Shown here: positions 32,619-41,656 of the stretch, piece after piece
How the letters are laid out: the number at the start of each line of letters is the position of its first letter
Numbering within the stretch: position 1 is the first letter of the stretch
Source of the DNA: a virus
Strand: one strand, 5' to 3'
Length of the DNA: 64,000 bases
Virus record (IMG/VR): IMGVR_UViG_3300032288_004964
Coordinates: 310,001-374,000 of that record
Translations under genes and position numbers: made by a program
Notes under the pieces: generated by a model
Told to the model about the DNA's origin: nothing
Seen by the model: the letters and a program-made list of their open reading frames with translations, nothing else
The model's database searches: none

Positions 32619-32796
32619 CTGGAAATAATCTTTTTATTTTTTCTTTTCTGATATTAGCTCTTTCATCTTTAAGTAGATTATTGATAACACTACCAACCAT
32701 TGGATTAGTAACAAACCAATCACCGGATCCTCTTCTTGATTTATCAGCAATCATAGATGATGCTTTTAATAATTTATCAAGTAAGTCTTTCTGCAT
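32611..32796 (-). CDS. Mini-gene: capsid-like fragment plus tail motif, 61 aa
   Basis: SSMIADKSRRGSGDWFVTNP resembles a conserved strand of T4-type major capsid proteins (pattern R-R-G-x-G-N-x-x-V-x-x-x-x-V). Then SVINNLLKDE and the tail NIRKEKIKRLFPDE. Too short to be a capsid protein. Third of three consecutive mini-genes with the same ending. Confidence 0.65.
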   Translation of the reverse strand: MQKDLLDKLLKASSMIADKSRRGSGDWFVTNPMVGSVINNLLKDERANIRKEKIKRLFPDE

Positions 32797-33568
32797 GATT
32801 AATTTTAGTTTTTACATTCCAATCTCTTGGTAAATACTGACATTGATTATTTTCTAAAAAGTGACTTCTCCACATTTCCACAAAAGATTGTATATCAGTT
32901 ATTTGACTCATAACAATTTGCCCATGAGTTTTATTCAAAATAGTTGTTCTAACCTCTGAAATCTCATTTAGCTTTTTCTTAGATAGTCTTTTGATAGAGA
33001 ATCTATTTTTTAATTCTGACTTTAAATACTTAATTCTTTTTGTAGGAATTTTACTTAAATCTTCTTTGAGTAAAGTCATTGCCATTTTACTAAACTTAAT
33101 AAATTCTTTATCCTGAGTTGTTTCTCCATTAACTGGAGCATTATACTCATTTGCTAAAAAGTCTTTTAATTTATCCGCTTGTCTTTCATATCTTTCGTGA
33201 CATTGAACACAAAGTGAAAGAACATCATGAAAGTTATGTGATTTAAGACTTATTGGAAAGTATTTGCGATAACAATAAGGAACAACGTGATGTCTAGTTA
33301 AGTATTCTTCAGATCCGCAGCAAACGCACTTGTTGCTCATTTCTGTTAATCCAAATTCTTTATTATGATTACCTAATCCTTGTGGTTGAAACTTTAACTT
33401 AATAGTTAAAGGTTTTTCTTTGATGATATCTGCTAAATTTCTATTAAGATACCAATTAGCTTTTTTATCATCACATCTAAACATAAGAATACCACCAGGT
33501 GAAAACACCTGGCAGTTTCCATAAATCTTTCGGTTTTTAGTTGCTCCGTATGATGATATTAAACTCAC
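32777..33568 (-). CDS. HNH endonuclease-like protein
   Basis: 263 aa. HNH core CVCCGSEEYLTRHHVVPYCY then LSLCVQCHERYERQAD, with two CxxC zinc pairs and the catalytic His-His. An N-terminal domain of about 75 residues precedes it. Overlaps nusG by 4 nt and the mini-gene by 20 nt, so it is embedded in an operon and not an obvious insertion. Function: DNA cleavage, either homing-type or processing of host DNA. Confidence 0.85.
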   Translation of the reverse strand: MSLISSYGATKNRKIYGNCQVFSPGGILMFRCDDKKANWYLNRNLADIIKEKPLTIKLKFQPQGLGNHNKEFGLTEMSNKCVCCGSEEYLTRHHVVPYCYRKYFPISLKSHNFHDVLSLCVQCHERYERQADKLKDFLANEYNAPVNGETTQDKEFIKFSKMAMTLLKEDLSKIPTKRIKYLKSELKNRFSIKRLSKKKLNEISEVRTTILNKTHGQIVMSQITDIQSFVEMWRSHFLENNQCQYLPRDWNVKTKINHAERLT

Positions 33569-34122
33569 GACTTTTTGTCAATCTGTAATATGCCTAGTTC
33601 TACTGGTGTTTTTCTACCAAATATTAGAACTGATACTTTAACTTTTTTATCTTTAATTTCTTCAATTGTTCCAAAGAATCCATTGAAAGGTCCATCAAGA
33701 ACTTTTACTTCTTCTCCTACAACAAAAGTAGCTTCTGGTTCTAGTTCTTCTTTTGATTCTTCATGTTTACCTAACATGCTATTTACTTCAGCTTGTGAAA
33801 GAGGTTGAACTCCACCAGCTCTATTAGTTAAGAATCCTTGAGCACCATTAACTCCTTTTAGGAAATATTTCAATTCACCAATTGCGTTGGTTTCAATAAA
33901 AATGTATCCAGGAAAAAGAACTTTTTCTCTCATTACCTTTTTACCATTCTTTAGAAAAAAGCTTTTCTCAATAGGAACAATAACTTGACCTACCTTTCCA
34001 AAAAGATCTCCTTTTTCTGCTTCTTTAATTAATCTCTCAGATACACTTTTTTCTCTGTTAGATTGTGCTCTAACTACATACCATTTCATTGTAGTTTGTT
34101 TTTCCATAGTTGCTGTATTCAT
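33565..34122 (-). CDS. nusG: NusG-like transcription factor
   Basis: NGN domain at about residues 11-110 (MKWYVVRAQSNREKSVSERL, LFPGYIFIETN) and a C-terminal KOW domain (GEEVKVLDGPFNGFFGTIEE, GRKTPVELGILQI). 185 aa. It may start at the internal ATG giving MKWYVV. Host NusG couples RNA polymerase to termination and translation; a phage copy could redirect the host enzyme. Upstream of the HNH gene. Confidence 0.92.
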   Translation of the reverse strand: MNTATMEKQTTMKWYVVRAQSNREKSVSERLIKEAEKGDLFGKVGQVIVPIEKSFFLKNGKKVMREKVLFPGYIFIETNAIGELKYFLKGVNGAQGFLTNRAGGVQPLSQAEVNSMLGKHEESKEELEPEATFVVGEEVKVLDGPFNGFFGTIEEIKDKKVKVSVLIFGRKTPVELGILQIDKKS

Positions 34123-34133
34123 TTGTTTATATT

Positions 34134-34529
34134 TTATTTGTTATTCTTTTCTAAGTCTTTATACCATTTCAATTCTTCTTTGATAAAATCTGGATGATTT
34201 TCTATTAAATAATCCAAATCAATATCTTTAATCTTTAGTTTCAATAGTAAAAGTTTATAATCCTTTTCAGGAATTTCAGACTTATTAGATTTTTCTGACT
34301 TAGACCAAAACCAATATGGGTAGGGTTTGTCTTTCATAAAATGATACCATAAATCTAAAGAGGATACTTTATCTATTAATTTAAGATTCAAAAGTTGAGC
34401 TCTTTCAGGATATTTCTTTGCAAAATATCTATTAAAGATAAAGAAAAATTTCTCTTTATCCTCATCTTTTATTTTTTCCCAAGGTGCTTTTCTAAACATA
34501 GCATTGGCAACATCTATCAATTCAGCCAT
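34134..34529 (-). CDS. Possible clamp-loader small subunit-like protein, 131 aa
   Basis: MAELIDVANAMFRKAPWEKI start, then KFFFIFNRYFAKKYPERAQL and DLWYHFMKDKPYPYWFWSKS. I associate this word set with small replication proteins of large T4-like phages that sit in the place of gp62. It lies next to the FEN-type RNase H gene, which fits a replication role. No zinc or nucleotide motif; assignment is tentative. Confidence 0.6.
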   Translation of the reverse strand: MAELIDVANAMFRKAPWEKIKDEDKEKFFFIFNRYFAKKYPERAQLLNLKLIDKVSSLDLWYHFMKDKPYPYWFWSKSEKSNKSEIPEKDYKLLLLKLKIKDIDLDYLIENHPDFIKEELKWYKDLEKNNK

Positions 34530-34530
34530 A

Positions 34531-35514
34531 TTATCTTAATAAATTACTACCAGAGTAACCATTTTCCATTTTATCAATAATTTCCTGTGGTAAATTATGT
34601 AATCTCAAATCAATAAGTTTCATATTACCTTTAATATTTTCTACAATAGATTCAATTTGAGTTTTACTTAATTTCTTTTTCTCACAAATTAAATCAGCTA
34701 TATTCTCATATAAATCTGGATCACTTAAATTAAGTTCACCAAACTCTAAAATATAATCATTGTATATTGATTGAGCTCCTTTACCACCAATACCTCTTTT
34801 TCTACCATTCTTAGTTACAGACCAAACAGAACCAATATTATCACTTTGGTCACCAGATATAATCTTAACCATAAGAGATTCTACAGGGTCAATTTCATTA
34901 ACCTCATATTTACTAATAAACTTATCCATTAAGTTTAAAAAGTCAGAGTTATCATTTAAGTTAAATATATCATCACTTGGAAGTTTAGATACTTTATTTA
35001 AGAATATTTGATAATTCTTTGGTAAGAATAGTTTTTCTCGGTTATACATCTCATTAGTCATTATATTGACAAAAAGAGGGTCTAGGCCGTAGTTTACAAT
35101 TTGTTTGATATCATAGTCATTTGATACTATAATAGTTGACCTTCCTTCTTTATTTGCTTTAGTTACTAAAAAAGAAATCCAGTCATCACCTTCAACATGT
35201 GGTGCTTCTAATACTTTTACGAATCCTCTTAAAGATTCTTTAAATTCACCATAAGCACTATAAACAAAGTTCCAATCAATATCAGAATCTTTTTTACGAG
35301 TAGACTTATAGCCAGTTGTATATTGTTTTCTCCAAGATTTCTCTTTAGAGTCAGATACAAAATAAACATTAGTAAATGGATACCATTTTCTATAATTATT
35401 AACAGATGATTCTAATGACTTATGTAGTGCTCCGAAAAGTAAATTATTTTTGTGTAAAGTGAATGCGTTTTTAGATAGTAAAAAATTACCATCAATTATT
35501 AAATCTACTAACAT
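34531..35514 (-). CDS. rnh: RNase H / FEN-type 5'-3' exonuclease (T4 Rnh-like)
   Basis: Removes RNA primers and 5' flaps in lagging-strand synthesis. PIN/FEN metal motifs: VDLIIDGNFLL at the start, WRKQYTTGYKSTRKKD, EAPHVEGDDWISFL near residue 132, STIIVSNDYDIKQIVNYG, MVKIISGDQSDNIGSV, followed by the helix-hairpin region GIGGKGAQSIYNDY. 327 aa, near T4 Rnh (305). All carboxylates look conserved. Confidence 0.88.
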   Translation of the reverse strand: MLVDLIIDGNFLLSKNAFTLHKNNLLFGALHKSLESSVNNYRKWYPFTNVYFVSDSKEKSWRKQYTTGYKSTRKKDSDIDWNFVYSAYGEFKESLRGFVKVLEAPHVEGDDWISFLVTKANKEGRSTIIVSNDYDIKQIVNYGLDPLFVNIMTNEMYNREKLFLPKNYQIFLNKVSKLPSDDIFNLNDNSDFLNLMDKFISKYEVNEIDPVESLMVKIISGDQSDNIGSVWSVTKNGRKRGIGGKGAQSIYNDYILEFGELNLSDPDLYENIADLICEKKKLSKTQIESIVENIKGNMKLIDLRLHNLPQEIIDKMENGYSGSNLLR

Positions 35515-35555
35515 TAGCTATTTTATTTTAATATATATAGAAAAAAATAACAAAT

Positions 35556-36458
35556 ATGTTGTTAACAAAGTTAATTAATATTACAATGAATAGAGGAAAT
35601 TTAGGATACTATAATAAAGTTATGTTGAATAAATATAAAATCGGAGAAATTATTGAAGTACCAATTAATTTAATTCCTAAAAGTTCATATGTTGTGGTGG
35701 ATGTTCTATGTGATATTTGCAAAAAAGAATCAACTACAACATATAGAAACTATAATGATTGTCTTAATTATGGATTCTACTCTTGTGGTAAGTGTAAACA
35801 TATTAAGAGAAAAATGACAAATAAAATAAAACATGGTATTGATAATTATCAAAATGTTGATAAGATAAAAAGTACGATGATTGATAGATATGGCTATTAT
35901 AACAATAATAGAGATAAATCTAAAAAAACTTGCATTGATAAATATGGAGAGGATAATGTTTCTAAAGTTGACTCGGTTAAACTAACAAAATCTAAAACAA
36001 ATATCGATAATTGGGGAGTTAGTAATGTATTTCAATCTAATGAGATAAAGATGAAGTCCAAAAAGACAATGCTTAGTAAGTTTGGAGTTGAACATGCAAA
36101 TCAAGATTTTAATACCTTTAATAAGGCTCAGATATCTGGATATAAAATAAAAAAATATGGTGGTATTTATTATAGAGGTAAAAATGAACTAGATTTTATA
36201 AAATATTGTGAACTTAGAGGTATTAAAGTTGAAAATGGTCCGTCCGTTAAATTTAAGATTGATAATAAGTTAAAAGTATATCACTCTGACTTCTATATTA
36301 GAGATATTAATTTAATATGTGAGATTAAATCAAAATATACATATGATTATAATAAAAGTATAAATGATTTAAAGAGAGATGCTTGTATAGAACAAGGGTA
36401 TAAATTTATATTTATAATTGATATGAATTATACTGAATTTAATAATATTAACCAATAA
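35556..36458 (+). CDS. Homing endonuclease-like protein
   Basis: 300 aa. A zinc-like CDICKKES...CGKCKH element near residue 52, then repeats of the type KYGEDNVSKVD / NWGVSNVFQSN / KFGVEHANQD, seen in putative homing endonucleases of large phages, and a C-terminal nuclease-like core YHSDFYIRDINLICEIKSKY (Asp, Glu, Lys of a PD-(D/E)XK site). Plus-strand gene alone in a minus-strand region, converging on 36448, as expected for a mobile gene. Confidence 0.7.
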   Translation: MLLTKLINITMNRGNLGYYNKVMLNKYKIGEIIEVPINLIPKSSYVVVDVLCDICKKESTTTYRNYNDCLNYGFYSCGKCKHIKRKMTNKIKHGIDNYQNVDKIKSTMIDRYGYYNNNRDKSKKTCIDKYGEDNVSKVDSVKLTKSKTNIDNWGVSNVFQSNEIKMKSKKTMLSKFGVEHANQDFNTFNKAQISGYKIKKYGGIYYRGKNELDFIKYCELRGIKVENGPSVKFKIDNKLKVYHSDFYIRDINLICEIKSKYTYDYNKSINDLKRDACIEQGYKFIFIIDMNYTEFNNINQ

Positions 36459-36846
36459 GTTTTCTTATGTTGCTTTCTCTTTTCAACTTTAAATCCTGAT
36501 ATGAATTATCAATGATTTTATCTAAAGCATCCTTTTGTAATCTTATATTTACATCAGTTATAATCTTTGCATATTTTTTTGCAAATTCAATATTCTCATC
36601 TTTATATTCATTGTAATCATCTCGTGATAAAATCACTAATCCTGTTTCTGGACAAACACAAAAATGAATTCTTTGTGTTAATATTGATAAGCCAAGTGCA
36701 TTGTTTGTTCTGCTTATCATTTTTGTATCTATGTCGATAGAATAATAAAACTCTTTCTTTTTCTTATCAGTATAGATATCTATTTCTATTTCTTCTAATC
36801 TATACTCAATTAAATCATCAATAAATTCTGATAATTTATTTATCAT
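36448..36846 (-). CDS. Hypothetical protein with tail motif, 132 aa
   Basis: Start placed at 36846 (MINKLSEFIDDLIEYRL), 4 nt after the upstream stop; the longer reading from 36873 would overlap the upstream gene by 23 nt. Mixed alpha/beta. Ends LKRESNIRKLIG, a variant tail motif. Function unknown. Confidence 0.75.
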   Translation of the reverse strand: MINKLSEFIDDLIEYRLEEIEIDIYTDKKKKEFYYSIDIDTKMISRTNNALGLSILTQRIHFCVCPETGLVILSRDDYNEYKDENIEFAKKYAKIITDVNIRLQKDALDKIIDNSYQDLKLKRESNIRKLIG

Positions 36847-36850
36847 GTAA

Positions 36851-37252
36851 TCAGTCACTAATAATAGAATCAATTTTTCTATCTCTTTCTAAGATTAAAA
36901 ACTTTCTTTCTAAAAAAGTTGATATTTTGTCTGGTAAACTAACACCTTGTTTAAGTAATTCGTCATAATATGGTTTTCCCAAAACATTTATACAAGCTAT
37001 AATCGATACCACATTACTATCTTTATATCCTTCAATTTCAACATCTTCTCCTAAAATATGATATGTGCTTTTTGCTGATATTCCTTGTAAAGTAGTATAG
37101 GTTGATCCTGCTGTAGTTATTGTACCAGAAGTTATTGTAGATGATCCAGATCCATATATTCCATATGCACCATATGCAACACTTGATCCAGTTAGACCAT
37201 ATCCTATAGCTGATGTGTGCACATTATTTCCGTTGATATTTACAAATCCCAT
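36851..37252 (-). CDS. Glycine/serine-rich protein with tail motif, 133 aa
   Basis: First half is low-complexity and repeat-like (SAIGYGLTGSSVAYGAYGIY, then GSGSSTITSGTITTAGST), as in fibre or filament proteins. Second half is a small folded domain ending FLILERDRKIDSIISD, a tail-motif copy. An unusual mix: a fibre-like N-terminus with the tail otherwise found on small soluble proteins. Confidence 0.7.
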   Translation of the reverse strand: MGFVNINGNNVHTSAIGYGLTGSSVAYGAYGIYGSGSSTITSGTITTAGSTYTTLQGISAKSTYHILGEDVEIEGYKDSNVVSIIACINVLGKPYYDELLKQGVSLPDKISTFLERKFLILERDRKIDSIISD

Positions 37253-37281
37253 ATCAATTATATAATTGAGATTAGAAAAGT

Positions 37282-38865
37282 TTATACCACTCTTAGATAT
37301 CTAGGTGTATCAAACTTATCGGTTTGTATTGAAAGTGCGTATCTTAAAATCTTAGTTACTACATCATTAGATTCTTTGTGACTTATCTCATGTAATTGAA
37401 TTATAGAAAGAACAACTTGTAAAGATTGTACTCTTGAGATTAACTTCTTTTCGCTATTAGAAATATCTTTCCCTCTTGTTATTGGTCTAACAATAATTAA
37501 ATTACCTTCTGTTTGTTTCTTAATCTTATTAATAGTAGATATTAAACTTTTAACTAAAGATTTTAGTTGGTCAATATTTAAAGCTGATAACTCCTGATAG
37601 GTTTGTAATTTTTGAATCTTTAATCCTGATTGTATCTTAGAATCCAATATTCTTTTAATTGCTTTGAATGATACTTTACCATGTCTTGAAGAAGAACCTT
37701 CAACTTCACCATCAATGTTTTGATCTTTGCTAGTATCAGATGAATCAAAATTTATATTTCTGTCTTTAACATCAACATCTTTATCATTTCTGTGTTTCCA
37801 AATTGAAGTAGTTGATATTTTAGAAGATATTCCTCTCATATCAGATCCAACCATAAATGATTTAATGAAAAAGTCCGGTAATTCTTTACCTAATTCAGAA
37901 TTAGTAATAATCTTAAAACTTCCAGATACTTTCTTTAATGAAAGTGGAATTAACATTTTAGAATCAAAGTATTTATTCAATACCATATTGAGTTCATTTA
38001 TTGTTTCAGCAGAATTGATATCAGTTAGAATTCTTTCTTTATCAATAAAACTAATCATATAAACATCAGCTGGACAATATTTAGTTATATTTATATCAGT
38101 AAAATCTTCAATTTTTGATAATTCTTTATACTTATTGTAAATAGCTACATAAGGTGAGTCAGATCCACTATAACCAACATGGTATATAGAGTAAACTTTA
38201 TTAATATCTATAAAATTACCTGTCTTAGACCATAATTTATTAGGTATTCTAAAAAATGTTTCTAACCAGTTAGGATCTTGTAAAAAGTCATCTATTAGAT
38301 TTTCATCTATTTTAAAACCTCTCATATCATCTTCTTTCATCACCGAATCTGGTAAATGAACTAAGTTGGATGGATAATTTACAAACTTATTAAAAAATCT
38401 TAGTAGATTTGATGAACTTAAATAAGATTCAGGAAAAGCTTGCTTTATTGCTAAAAATATACACTGAACTGATTCAAATTGTTTTACCAATCTACCAGCA
38501 CCAGCAGAACCAAACTCTCTTGTTTTCTTAAACTGATTTAATCTAAATTCATCACCATCTTCATCTTTGAAGACTGGTTCATATCTATTACCCTTTGTAA
38601 AGTATTTCTTAGCTTTATCAGTATCATATTTTCCATCAGTAGTTATATTATCAACCACATCAGATGGTTCTACCCAATTACCCTCTTCATCTTTCATTTT
38701 ATCTACTTCAATATTTTTATTATTGTTAGTAGTAAATGAAGGATCTTCTTTTAGTTTTCTAACTAAAACATCACCTCTTTTTTCATCATCTCTTACTTTA
38801 CCTAGTTCAGCAAGATTTAATTCTACTTCTTCTAAGAAGCTTTTATAATTTGGTATTTTTTTCAT
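37282..38865 (-). CDS. Tagged large hypothetical protein, 527 aa
   Basis: Tag MKKIPNYKSFLEEVEL. The body contains FGSAGAGRLVKQFESVQCIF near residue 117, KYCPADVYMISF near 263 and MLIPLSLKKVSG, words I associate with an uncharacterised protein found in many large myophages. It is the largest tagged protein here and may be the most abundant internal protein, or an injected enzyme. A long charged insertion (KHRNDKDVDVKDRNINFDSS) follows near residue 357. Late-type box and inverted repeat at the start. Confidence 0.78.
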   Translation of the reverse strand: MKKIPNYKSFLEEVELNLAELGKVRDDEKRGDVLVRKLKEDPSFTTNNNKNIEVDKMKDEEGNWVEPSDVVDNITTDGKYDTDKAKKYFTKGNRYEPVFKDEDGDEFRLNQFKKTREFGSAGAGRLVKQFESVQCIFLAIKQAFPESYLSSSNLLRFFNKFVNYPSNLVHLPDSVMKEDDMRGFKIDENLIDDFLQDPNWLETFFRIPNKLWSKTGNFIDINKVYSIYHVGYSGSDSPYVAIYNKYKELSKIEDFTDINITKYCPADVYMISFIDKERILTDINSAETINELNMVLNKYFDSKMLIPLSLKKVSGSFKIITNSELGKELPDFFIKSFMVGSDMRGISSKISTTSIWKHRNDKDVDVKDRNINFDSSDTSKDQNIDGEVEGSSSRHGKVSFKAIKRILDSKIQSGLKIQKLQTYQELSALNIDQLKSLVKSLISTINKIKKQTEGNLIIVRPITRGKDISNSEKKLISRVQSLQVVLSIIQLHEISHKESNDVVTKILRYALSIQTDKFDTPRYLRVV

Positions 38866-38866
38866 C

Positions 38867-38890
38867 TAACATATATATTAAATATGTTAG
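38867..38890 (-). promoter_or_regulatory. Inverted repeat over a late-type box
   Basis: CTAACATAT (38867-38875) and ATATGTTAG (38882-38890) flank a TTTAATATATAT box, 1 nt before the ATG at 38865. It could be an operator or a terminator for 38897. Confidence 0.45.
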
Positions 38891-38896
38891 ACGGAA

Positions 38897-39421
38897 TTAT
38901 AAAATTTTACTAATTTGTATATCTCTATAAAGACCTGTAAAAGATTCTCTTATATCTTCATCATATTCATAGAAATTTCTATTTCCGTAAAAGTCATAAT
39001 GTTCTCTATTTACTTTTTTCTCAATTTTATCATATGCTTCTTTGACTAAATCAAAACAGTCTTCTTTTTCAGTCCATTTAACCATATTATAAATCAAATC
39101 AAAACCAATGTCATTAAATCCTCTAAAGAAGTATTTATTAGAATAGTTATTAAAATAGTTTTCAATTATTACTTTATTTAAATTTTCAATCCTTTTTGGT
39201 ATTGATAATAAAGGTGTTGTGAAATAAAACTCACAACCTAAACACATTAAATGTTTTGTTAATTTCAAAATAGCATTATGAACTTTAGAATCTAAGAAAA
39301 CATATACAATATCATCTTTAATAAAACATACAGGCACATGTTCATATTTCTTAAACATAAGAAATTTTCCTTTAATAGTCCAGGACTTATTATTATCAGG
39401 TATTAAATCACTTAATTCCAT
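38897..39421 (-). CDS. Hypothetical protein with tail motif, 174 aa
   Basis: MELSDLIPDNNKSWTIKGKF start. Ends SFTGLYRDIQISKIL, a tail-motif copy. Contains KHLMCLGCEFYF with a CxxC. Overlaps 39408 by 14 nt. Function unknown. Confidence 0.75.
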   Translation of the reverse strand: MELSDLIPDNNKSWTIKGKFLMFKKYEHVPVCFIKDDIVYVFLDSKVHNAILKLTKHLMCLGCEFYFTTPLLSIPKRIENLNKVIIENYFNNYSNKYFFRGFNDIGFDLIYNMVKWTEKEDCFDLVKEAYDKIEKKVNREHYDFYGNRNFYEYDEDIRESFTGLYRDIQISKIL

Positions 39422-39734
39422 ACTCTTTTATTATTTTCAAAAATAATCTCTTATTATATTCCCTAGTTTCTAACTTTCTACTATCTCTATAAGACTCCTT
39501 TGATCTATTTGGGGAATACTTAATTTTATATTTTGAATCCCATTTAGTTGTAACATGTGTTTTGAATCTATGAGCATCTTTAGATCCTATGTAATCTTTT
39601 ACATTACCAGGATCATGACCATATTCGTTTACATCTTGGAAGTATCTCCAGTAAGAGCGTATTTTAATAGTAGTCTTAATTCTACTAATTACTATTTTTT
39701 CTTCCATATGTCTTCGCCAGGCACGATCTCTCAT
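39408..39734 (-). CDS. Basic hypothetical protein, 108 aa
   Basis: Start chosen at the ATG at 39734 (MRDRAWRRHMEEKIVI), 6 nt after a TATATTTG box; a TTG at 39743 is in frame but lies inside the promoter. Very arginine/lysine-rich, probably nucleic-acid binding. Ends RLFLKIIKEYGIK, loosely like the tail motif. Confidence 0.7.
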   Translation of the reverse strand: MRDRAWRRHMEEKIVISRIKTTIKIRSYWRYFQDVNEYGHDPGNVKDYIGSKDAHRFKTHVTTKWDSKYKIKYSPNRSKESYRDSRKLETREYNKRLFLKIIKEYGIK

Positions 39735-39740
39735 ACCCAA

Positions 39741-39748
39741 CAAATATA
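39741..39748 (-). promoter_or_regulatory. TATATTTG box, near-leaderless
   Basis: TATATTTG on the minus strand, 6 nt before the ATG at 39734. Confidence 0.6.
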
Positions 39749-39755
39749 AGGAAAA

Positions 39756-41600
39756 TTATTTTAATAGTTCAGTTTTTCTTAGATCGGAGCTTTTACCAAA
39801 CCAAATATCAAGTGATTTATCTGATACTTCATCTTTGGTAATAAGAGTCATTCTTGGTGAGTTAATAATATCTTGATACTCATCATCAACAAGTGCTGCT
39901 AAACCTTTCTTATACTTAATATCAAATTGTTTCAAATCATTCTTTTCAACAAATTCATTATATTCAGTTTGAGTATAAAAAAGAACTTTCTTTTTAGTTT
40001 TTGATTTAGGAATAGCAACTACAATAGGAGTTTCAACTTTATAAATCATTCTTCTATCAAACATATCAGGCCAATACTTATGAAAGAAGTTTAATAATAA
40101 ACTAGCAATAGAGTTACCATCAACATCAGCATCAACATAGAAAAGTATTCTACCATATCTCAAATCTCTTAAATCTACTTTCTGTCCTAACTTTAAACCA
40201 ATAGCTGCCATTAAATTAACAACCTCTTCGTTTAAAACTAGTTTTTGATTAGTCATCTCAGACACATTTACAAATTTACCTTTAAGTGCAAAAGCACCCA
40301 TAGTTTCCGGTGTTCTATATTTTCTAAAAGCAGAGATAGCTGAATCACCTTCAAATAAACCAATAGAACATTTCCAACGGTCTTTACCTTTAGCATCAAT
40401 AAGTTTCTCAACTTTAATCTTACCAAGTTTTTTATTTAAATCTCTTTGGAGTTTTGAATCTTCAGCATTTTTCTTTTGTTGAATCCAATCTAATATTGAA
40501 TTAACAATCTCAGATTTTAAAATTGATTGAATTAACTTTGTTGGTACTTCAAATGTAGAACCAAAATCTTTAACCTCAGTAATTAACTTTTCTTTTGTTT
40601 GAGAAGAGAATGATGGATTAATTACAGTAGAATCTAAAAATAGAAACATATGATTTCTTAATTCACCTGGTTTAACATCTACCTTATGTTTTTTCTGAAA
40701 ATACTCTATTAAAGAAACTTGTATTTGTCTCATAACATATTCAACATGTGTTCCACCATCATAAGTATCAGTAGAGTTAGCAAATGAAACTTGTTGAAAT
40801 CCATTTTCAGAAAGTGCAATACCTACTGACCAAGTTTTATCTTTTTTAGATTCATAAAAGTAAGTAGGAGTATATAATTTAATATAATCTTCAAATGCTT
40901 TGAAGTTAATTAATTTACCATTAAAATAAACTTTAAGATTAGTATTACAGGCTGCAATATCATAAACTCTTTTTTCAAGCATTTTGAAATGATCATCATC
41001 TATTCCTTTAAGTTCAAATTTATCAAAATCTACTAAATAATTAATTTCTGTAAATCCTTTGCTACTTTTTTTAATTTTAGCAGGTGTTCTTTTTCTCATA
41101 TTATTAGAGAAAGTTTGTGTGTAATGATTTAAACCATCACAAGTAGTTACTGTAAACTCCTTTGAATATATGTTTGTAAGAGTAGAACCTACACCATTTG
41201 TACCAGCCCAAGATCTTTCTTCACTATCATCAAAGTTAGAACCTGCTTTAAGATTAGAAAAAATCATTTCGGGAATCCATTCTTTGTGTTGTGTGTGTTT
41301 TACAACAGGAATACCACCGTTATCCCAGATGTTTATATAATTTGTTTCCCTATTAATATCTACTTTAATAGTATTTAATTTAGATTCTTTTCTTTTACTT
41401 TCATCAACTGAGTTAGTAACAATCTCATCAAATATTTTTAATAAACCAGGATTATAGGTTACTTCTTTTTGAATCATCTTATCTTCTTCAATAATCCATT
41501 TATTTGCTTTGTGTGGCTTAATTGAGCCAATATACATACCAGGTCTTAATATAACATGGTCAATGTCATCTAACTTTTGAAACTTTTTATCTACTGACAT
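39756..41600 (-). CDS. Type II DNA topoisomerase, ATPase/toprim subunit (T4 gp39 type)
   Basis: 614 aa GyrB-like subunit. GHKL ATPase motifs: FDEIVTNSVDES (Asn for Mg), INIWDNGGIPV, and the ATP lid GTNGVGSTLTNIYSKE; toprim motifs CSIGLFEGDSAISAFRKYR and FYVDADVDGNSIASLLLNFF. With the partner subunit at 42398 it relaxes DNA during replication. It is longer than T4 gp39 (about 515 aa) and shorter than GyrB. Confidence 0.95.
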   Translation of the reverse strand: MSVDKKFQKLDDIDHVILRPGMYIGSIKPHKANKWIIEEDKMIQKEVTYNPGLLKIFDEIVTNSVDESKRKESKLNTIKVDINRETNYINIWDNGGIPVVKHTQHKEWIPEMIFSNLKAGSNFDDSEERSWAGTNGVGSTLTNIYSKEFTVTTCDGLNHYTQTFSNNMRKRTPAKIKKSSKGFTEINYLVDFDKFELKGIDDDHFKMLEKRVYDIAACNTNLKVYFNGKLINFKAFEDYIKLYTPTYFYESKKDKTWSVGIALSENGFQQVSFANSTDTYDGGTHVEYVMRQIQVSLIEYFQKKHKVDVKPGELRNHMFLFLDSTVINPSFSSQTKEKLITEVKDFGSTFEVPTKLIQSILKSEIVNSILDWIQQKKNAEDSKLQRDLNKKLGKIKVEKLIDAKGKDRWKCSIGLFEGDSAISAFRKYRTPETMGAFALKGKFVNVSEMTNQKLVLNEEVVNLMAAIGLKLGQKVDLRDLRYGRILFYVDADVDGNSIASLLLNFFHKYWPDMFDRRMIYKVETPIVVAIPKSKTKKKVLFYTQTEYNEFVEKNDLKQFDIKYKKGLAALVDDEYQDIINSPRMTLITKDEVSDKSLDIWFGKSSDLRKTELLK

Positions 41601-41622
41601 TAATTTAATTTAAAGATTTTGA

Positions 41623-41634
41623 GTATATATAGTA
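41623..41634 (-). promoter_or_regulatory. Late-type promoter box
   Basis: ACTATATATACT on the minus strand, about 22 nt before the ATG at 41600; deviates from the consensus at the left end. Confidence 0.35.
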
Positions 41635-41656
41635 AAATTCTGGATTTGTTTTAAAA

